64,000 nucleotides of DNA from Pleurodeles waltl (taxonomy: Eukaryota; Chordata; Amphibia; Caudata; Salamandridae), in the NCBI RefSeq assembly GCF_031143425.1, contig NC_090451.1, positions 354,276,339-354,340,338 on the forward strand. The letters are read 5' to 3'. Of the stretch, positions 60,498 through 64,000 are shown in pieces. The notes under the pieces were generated by a model, which saw nothing but the letters and a program-made list of their open reading frames with translations, was not told where the DNA came from and searched no databases. Within the stretch, counting starts at the first letter, position 1, and each line of letters starts with the position of its first letter. A program made the position numbers and the translations under genes.

Positions 60498-60655
60498 TGT
60501 GAGAAGGTAGCCTCTTTCAAGCACTGGTTACCCCCACAATTGCCCTGTTTGTGAGTGTATGTCAGTGTGTTCTTACTGTCTCAATGGGATCATGCTAGTC
60601 AGGACCCCTGTGCTCATAGTGAAAACCCTATTTGTCAGTATGTTGTTGCCTGTCT

Positions 60656-60686
60656 CACTGGGATCCTGCTGACCAGGACCCCAGTG
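60656..60686 (+). other. LTR-X hairpin 1, second tandem copy
   Basis: Arms CACTGGG and CCCAGTG, inner TCCTG and CAGGA, loop core CTGACC. A decayed copy lies 74 bases upstream. Confidence 0.6.
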
Positions 60687-60736
60687 CTCATAGTCTGTGG
60701 CCTGAATGTGTATACCTTTGTAGTGCCTAACTGTGT

Positions 60737-60767
60737 CACTGAGGCTCTGCTAATCAGAACCTCAGTG
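60737..60767 (+). other. LTR-X hairpin 2
   Basis: Arms CACTGAGG and CCTCAGTG with CTG against CAG around CTAAT. Confidence 0.6.
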
Positions 60768-61471
60768 CTCATGCTCCCTCTCTGCCTTTAAATTTGGCAC
60801 TATAGGCTAGTGACCACTTTTACCAATTGCAATTGGCATACTGGAACACCCTTATAATTTCCTAGTACACAGTACCTGGGTACCCAGGGTAATGGGGTTC
60901 CAGGGGATCACTATGGGCTGCAGCATTTCTTTTGCCACCCATAGGGAGCTCAGACAAGCCTTTACACAGGACTGCCATTGCAGCCTGAGTGAAATAACGC
61001 ATGCGTTATTTCACAGCTATTTTCACTGCACTTAAGTAACTTATAAGTCACATATATGTCTAACCTTCACTTACTGAAGGTTAGGTGCAGAGTTACTTAG
61101 TGTGAGGGCACCCTGGCACTAGCAAAGGTGCCCTCTCATAGTTCAGGGCCATTTCCCCAGACTTTGTGAGCGCGGGGACACCATTACACGTGTGCACTAC
61201 ATATAGGTCAATACCTATATGTAGCTTCACAATGGTAAGTCCGAACATGGCCATGTAACATGTCTAGAATTATGGAATTGTCACCCCAATACCATTCTGG
61301 TATTTTGGGGGACAATTCCATGATCCCCCGGGTCTCTAGCACTGCCAAACCAGATCGCCATCCCACAGACAGGGTTCTGTCCTCCTGGGGTCTGGCAGCC
61401 CATTCCCAGGAAGGCAGGACAAAGCATTTCCTCTGAGAGCAGGGTGTTACACCCTCTCTCTTTGGAAATAG

Positions 61472-61896
61472 TGTAGGAGGCTGGCCCGGCTTGTAGCAGG
61501 TACCAGAGGTACTTACACCTTGTGCCAGGTCCAGTTATCCCTTATTAGTGTAGAAGAGGTGTTTCTAGCAGCTGAGGCTGATAGAAGGTAGCTATGGCAA
61601 AGCAGCTTAGGCTGAACTAGGAGACATGTAAAGCTCCTACAATACCACAGGTGTCTGGTGTCATATGCACAATATCATAAGAAAACACAATACACAGATA
61701 TACTAAAAATAAAGGTACTTTATTTTTATGACAATATGCCAAAGTATCTCAGTGAGTACCCTCAGTATGAGGATAAGTTATATACACAAGATATATGTAC
61801 ACAAACCAAAATTATGCAGATAATAGCAAAAGGAAGTAATGCAAGCAATGTAAAGTTACAGTAGATTGCAATAGGAGCACATAGGTATAGGGGCAA
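61472..61896 (-). mobile_element. LTR-X, antisense, 3' end only
   Basis: It begins TGTAGGAGGCTGGCCCGGC and is antisense to about 23915-24333 of another copy. It stops after ATAGGGGCAA, where unrelated GC-rich sequence begins. Confidence 0.8.
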
Positions 61897-62620
61897 GATG
61901 GCGGCCGCCATTTTGCATGCGAACCCGTCGCAAGCATAGAGCGAAGTGAAAGGGCTGCCTGCACCGCGCTCGGTGCTAGATCCCCGGCGCATCCCCAGCC
62001 TCCTGCGCTGGAGCCGTCACCCGGGGACTACGGAGCCCGTAAAATAGACGAGTCCCCAGGGAGGACCCGAACCGGCTGGCCCCACACCGCTGAGGTGAGC
62101 CGTGCTTGCCTCTGACACCCTGCGGAGAGAAGGAAAGCGGAACACCGGTGACCTGATCGGGGGACAAGGAACAAAACTGGCGAGACCCCTTGACTTGGGG
62201 CCCCTGGAAAACTAACTCTAGAGACCCCTACTCGGAGGTCTGACAGAGCACCACTAGGGGCATCTGAAGACAAGATTGTACAAACGCAGCATTAAGGTGA
62301 GAGCCTCTGGGAATATAAGGAAACACCCCCGGCCCTGGGAATCACCTGGGGAGATGAATCGAACCAGATCCCAGCAGGGACTATTTTCAAGACTCTGCAC
62401 TAAGAGGGGGGGTACCGAGACCAAAGCAAGAGTAAAAGTGATCCACCCAGTTTCTTTCTGACCCCAACTTTGGATTGTGGGCTCTGAGAGTAACTCCACA
62501 CCTTGCCCCATCACTCGAGCAAACTACAACGATCTGTAGAGAAACCACCTACATTTGGCACATGCACATCACCGCAAAATGGGCAAAACGGGCCGACGTC
62601 GTGCAGTACAGTCCTCTAGA
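61897..62620 (+). other. CpG-rich segment, possible L1-type LINE 5' end
   Basis: Starting GATGGCGGCCGCCATTTTG, this stretch is rich in CG dinucleotides, unlike everything else in the window. A GATGGCGG start cutting abruptly into a repeat, then a purine-rich stretch, then ATGGGCAAAACGGGCCGACG at 62578 would fit the 5' UTR and start of an L1-type ORF1, but the open frame closes after about 45 codons and I recognise no ORF1 domain. Confidence 0.35.
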
Positions 62621-63384
62621 CTCTTAGGGCATTTGGAGGTAGTTCTGTCTGAGTTAGGAGTGAGATGCACTCCTTGCACCATTTCTTCACAGCTGTGCAG
62701 CACTTAGTGCCAGTTGCAACGTTTAGGTTTGCGCAAGTACGCACGCTGGTCTTTCGCTGCATTGGCAGCAGCCCCGACATTCTGGACACAGGGTATTTGA
62801 GCCCCTTTGGGTTAGCCAGTTAACTAGGGGGTCCTGGTGGTTTGTAGGGCGCCAGGCCCCATTGTGTATTTGTGGTGCTAGGAAATGTATTTCTTGTAGT
62901 TTGATTTTCAGACCCTGTTCTGGCTACCTCTAAATTGTGTTTTATGATTTTGAGGTTGTCTTGCATACTTTGGGTTATGCTAGTGAAATTATGTTCCACC
63001 TTGTGCTTTTTGCCCTTAATGCTGGGGATACTTAGGAGGTAAGTGTCTAATATTAGACTGTTGTGATTTTGGGCGTACAATGTGTTTGATACCTATCGTG
63101 ATGCTGTGCTTTATGTGGTTTATATCTCAGGATGATAAGTACAGTGATTTTCCTCTTACACCACTCCACCTTCAGTCCTTTCTTGTTGAATCAGCCCTGT
63201 TCTGAAGTAACAACCTATCCCTAATCGCCTCACTTTCCTGTCTCCACAATAACTCAGGTTCCTTCACCCGACGTATGGATTATGTGCCCCCTTCTTGCCC
63301 TCATACTTCTCCTCACCACCACCGTCCTAGTAACACCCTTCCCTTACCCTTCCCCACCACCCTCCTCCTCCCCAATTTCCCAAC
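62621..63384. other. Unassigned sequence
   Basis: No family recognised. A minus-strand frame at 62820-63080 encodes 86 residues with a helix-like centre (HNFTSITQSMQDNLKIIKHN) followed by a Thr/Pro-rich tail. It could be the end of a transposon accessory protein or chance. From about 63170 the plus strand becomes very pyrimidine-rich. Confidence 0.3.
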
Positions 63385-63990
63385 ATGGCCACCGCTCGAA
63401 TTAAGTCTGGAATTAATTGCTACAAAATCATCTACCCTTCTAACCTGACTAAAGCTGCAGCAAAACGTTTCAAACATAACACCATTGAATATTTCCCCGA
63501 TTCCCTTTTTGTCGATCAGTTTTACAATGGTCGATATGGGGGGCTCAAAAACGATCTAATTTTTTTCACGCACGACATACCCTCTTGGTCCACCAGCTTT
63601 TACAATTCCTTTAACGTCACCTCCTCCTCCTCTATCCCTCATGGGAAACAGCTAAAAATTTCCCCCTCTGCGAATTTTAACGGCTCCCTCACTATCTCAC
63701 TCTATAACAACGGTACTGTTATGATCCAAGCCAAAGACACCTGTCTCTCTCTCTTTGACTGCCTCTTCCCTTCCCTACTCCCCTCCCCTGCGACCGGGCC
63801 ATCCCTTGACTCTCCATCTAGCTCCACCAATTACTCCCTCTCTCCTCCCTTGACCCCCCCACTCTCCAATAGGCTGCACCCAGGGGAGGCACAGGTCGAC
63901 CCTCTTCTCTCCCCTCAGACCTCCCCTCCCCTCCCATTCTTCCACCCTCACAGTTTGCCCCTCCCCTCTTCACTTCAGCCTTACCTCTAG
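63385..63990 (+). CDS. Unrecognised 201-residue protein, probably retroelement ORF
   Basis: An uninterrupted frame runs from MATARIKSGINCYK to SLQPYL and a TAG stop, 10 bases before the window end. Residues 1-130 look folded: mixed hydrophobic strands, an aromatic patch (YFPDSLFVDQFYNGRYGG), and LTISLYNNGTVMIQ, which reminds me of a motif in ORF1-type proteins of some vertebrate non-LTR elements. Residues 130-201 are almost entirely Pro, Ser and Leu and follow from the C/T-rich sequence. Codons avoid G throughout, unlike all other frames here. I cannot assign a function. The ATG has the context CCCAACATGG, a fair match to a eukaryotic start. Confidence 0.45.
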   Translation: MATARIKSGINCYKIIYPSNLTKAAAKRFKHNTIEYFPDSLFVDQFYNGRYGGLKNDLIFFTHDIPSWSTSFYNSFNVTSSSSIPHGKQLKISPSANFNGSLTISLYNNGTVMIQAKDTCLSLFDCLFPSLLPSPATGPSLDSPSSSTNYSLSPPLTPPLSNRLHPGEAQVDPLLSPQTSPPLPFFHPHSLPLPSSLQPYL

Positions 63991-64000
63991 CTAACACGCT

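Larger units (their letters stand above)
60498..61471 (+). mobile_element. LTR-X, sense, 5' third, with three hairpins
   Basis: The start TGTGAGAAGGTAGCC lies directly in the Gag ORF (left flank GAGGG). Hairpin 1 occurs twice (decayed at 60582-60612, intact at 60656-60686) and hairpin 2 once (60737-60767). The copy stops at CTCTTTGGAAATAG, where an antisense X 3' end starts. Confidence 0.8.

Noticed and set aside
1..64000. Host protein-coding exons, tRNA or rRNA genes, CRISPR arrays, operons
   Set aside because: No conserved host protein block, cloverleaf, rRNA core or spaced short-repeat array was seen; repeats are long and interspersed.

Overview
The window looks like repeat-saturated intergenic DNA from a giant eukaryotic genome. 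The repeat vocabulary (DIRS-like elements, long LTRs, CR1/L1-type LINEs) and my recollection of similar sequence point to a salamander, most likely a newt such as Pleurodeles. That is recognition from memory, not a search. I see no host exon, tRNA, rRNA, operon or prokaryotic feature. Almost every base can be assigned to nested, mostly dead retroelements.

Two long asymmetric repeat families fill about three quarters of the window; I call them LTR-X and LTR-Y. LTR-X (about 2.9 kb) starts TGTAGGAAAGTA and ends CCAGCCTCCTACA. LTR-Y (about 2.5 kb) starts TGTAAGGAAATG and ends near AGCCAACTTCCTACA. Both read TG...CA, carry AATAAA about 240-260 bp before the 3' end, and are flanked by 5-bp target duplications in the best copies (GTCTG, TGACC, CCCCT, CAGTG, CTGTA). 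At 59937 one LTR-X 3' end runs straight into a primer-binding-site-like sequence and then a Gag-like ORF. I therefore read X and Y as LTRs, mostly solo, of long-LTR retrotransposons. A third family, LTR-Z, lies at 1665-3628 plus 5342-5385.

Layout: 1-1274 is the end of an X. 1275-10969 is one decayed DIRS-like element on the minus strand, broken by Z and two Y copies. 10970-17037 is a Y/X/Y patchwork. 17038-25588 is a second DIRS copy, broken by a LINE (19431-25545) that is itself broken by X (21379-24333). 25589-31655 holds X copies around an L1-type LINE fragment. 31656-34533 is a third DIRS copy, and 34985-38135 the 3' end of a fourth, broken by X. 38136-59937 is one X (the 5' LTR of an element whose gag starts at 60189) swollen to 21.8 kb by a nest at least four deep: X contains Y, which contains X, which contains Y and a mini-X. 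60498-61896 is two more X pieces cutting the gag. 61897-64000 is different in composition: a CpG-rich segment, unassigned sequence, and a pyrimidine-rich stretch with an intact 201-aa ORF.

The most interesting structure is a dyad near the 5' end of X and Y: an imperfect hairpin with the loop-proximal core CTGCTARCCAG. It occurs once in Y and two or three times in tandem in X, and paired substitutions preserve the stems between families and between copies. X also keeps a TATTTAG box and, 410-430 bp downstream, a GGTAAG splice-donor-like site in many copies.
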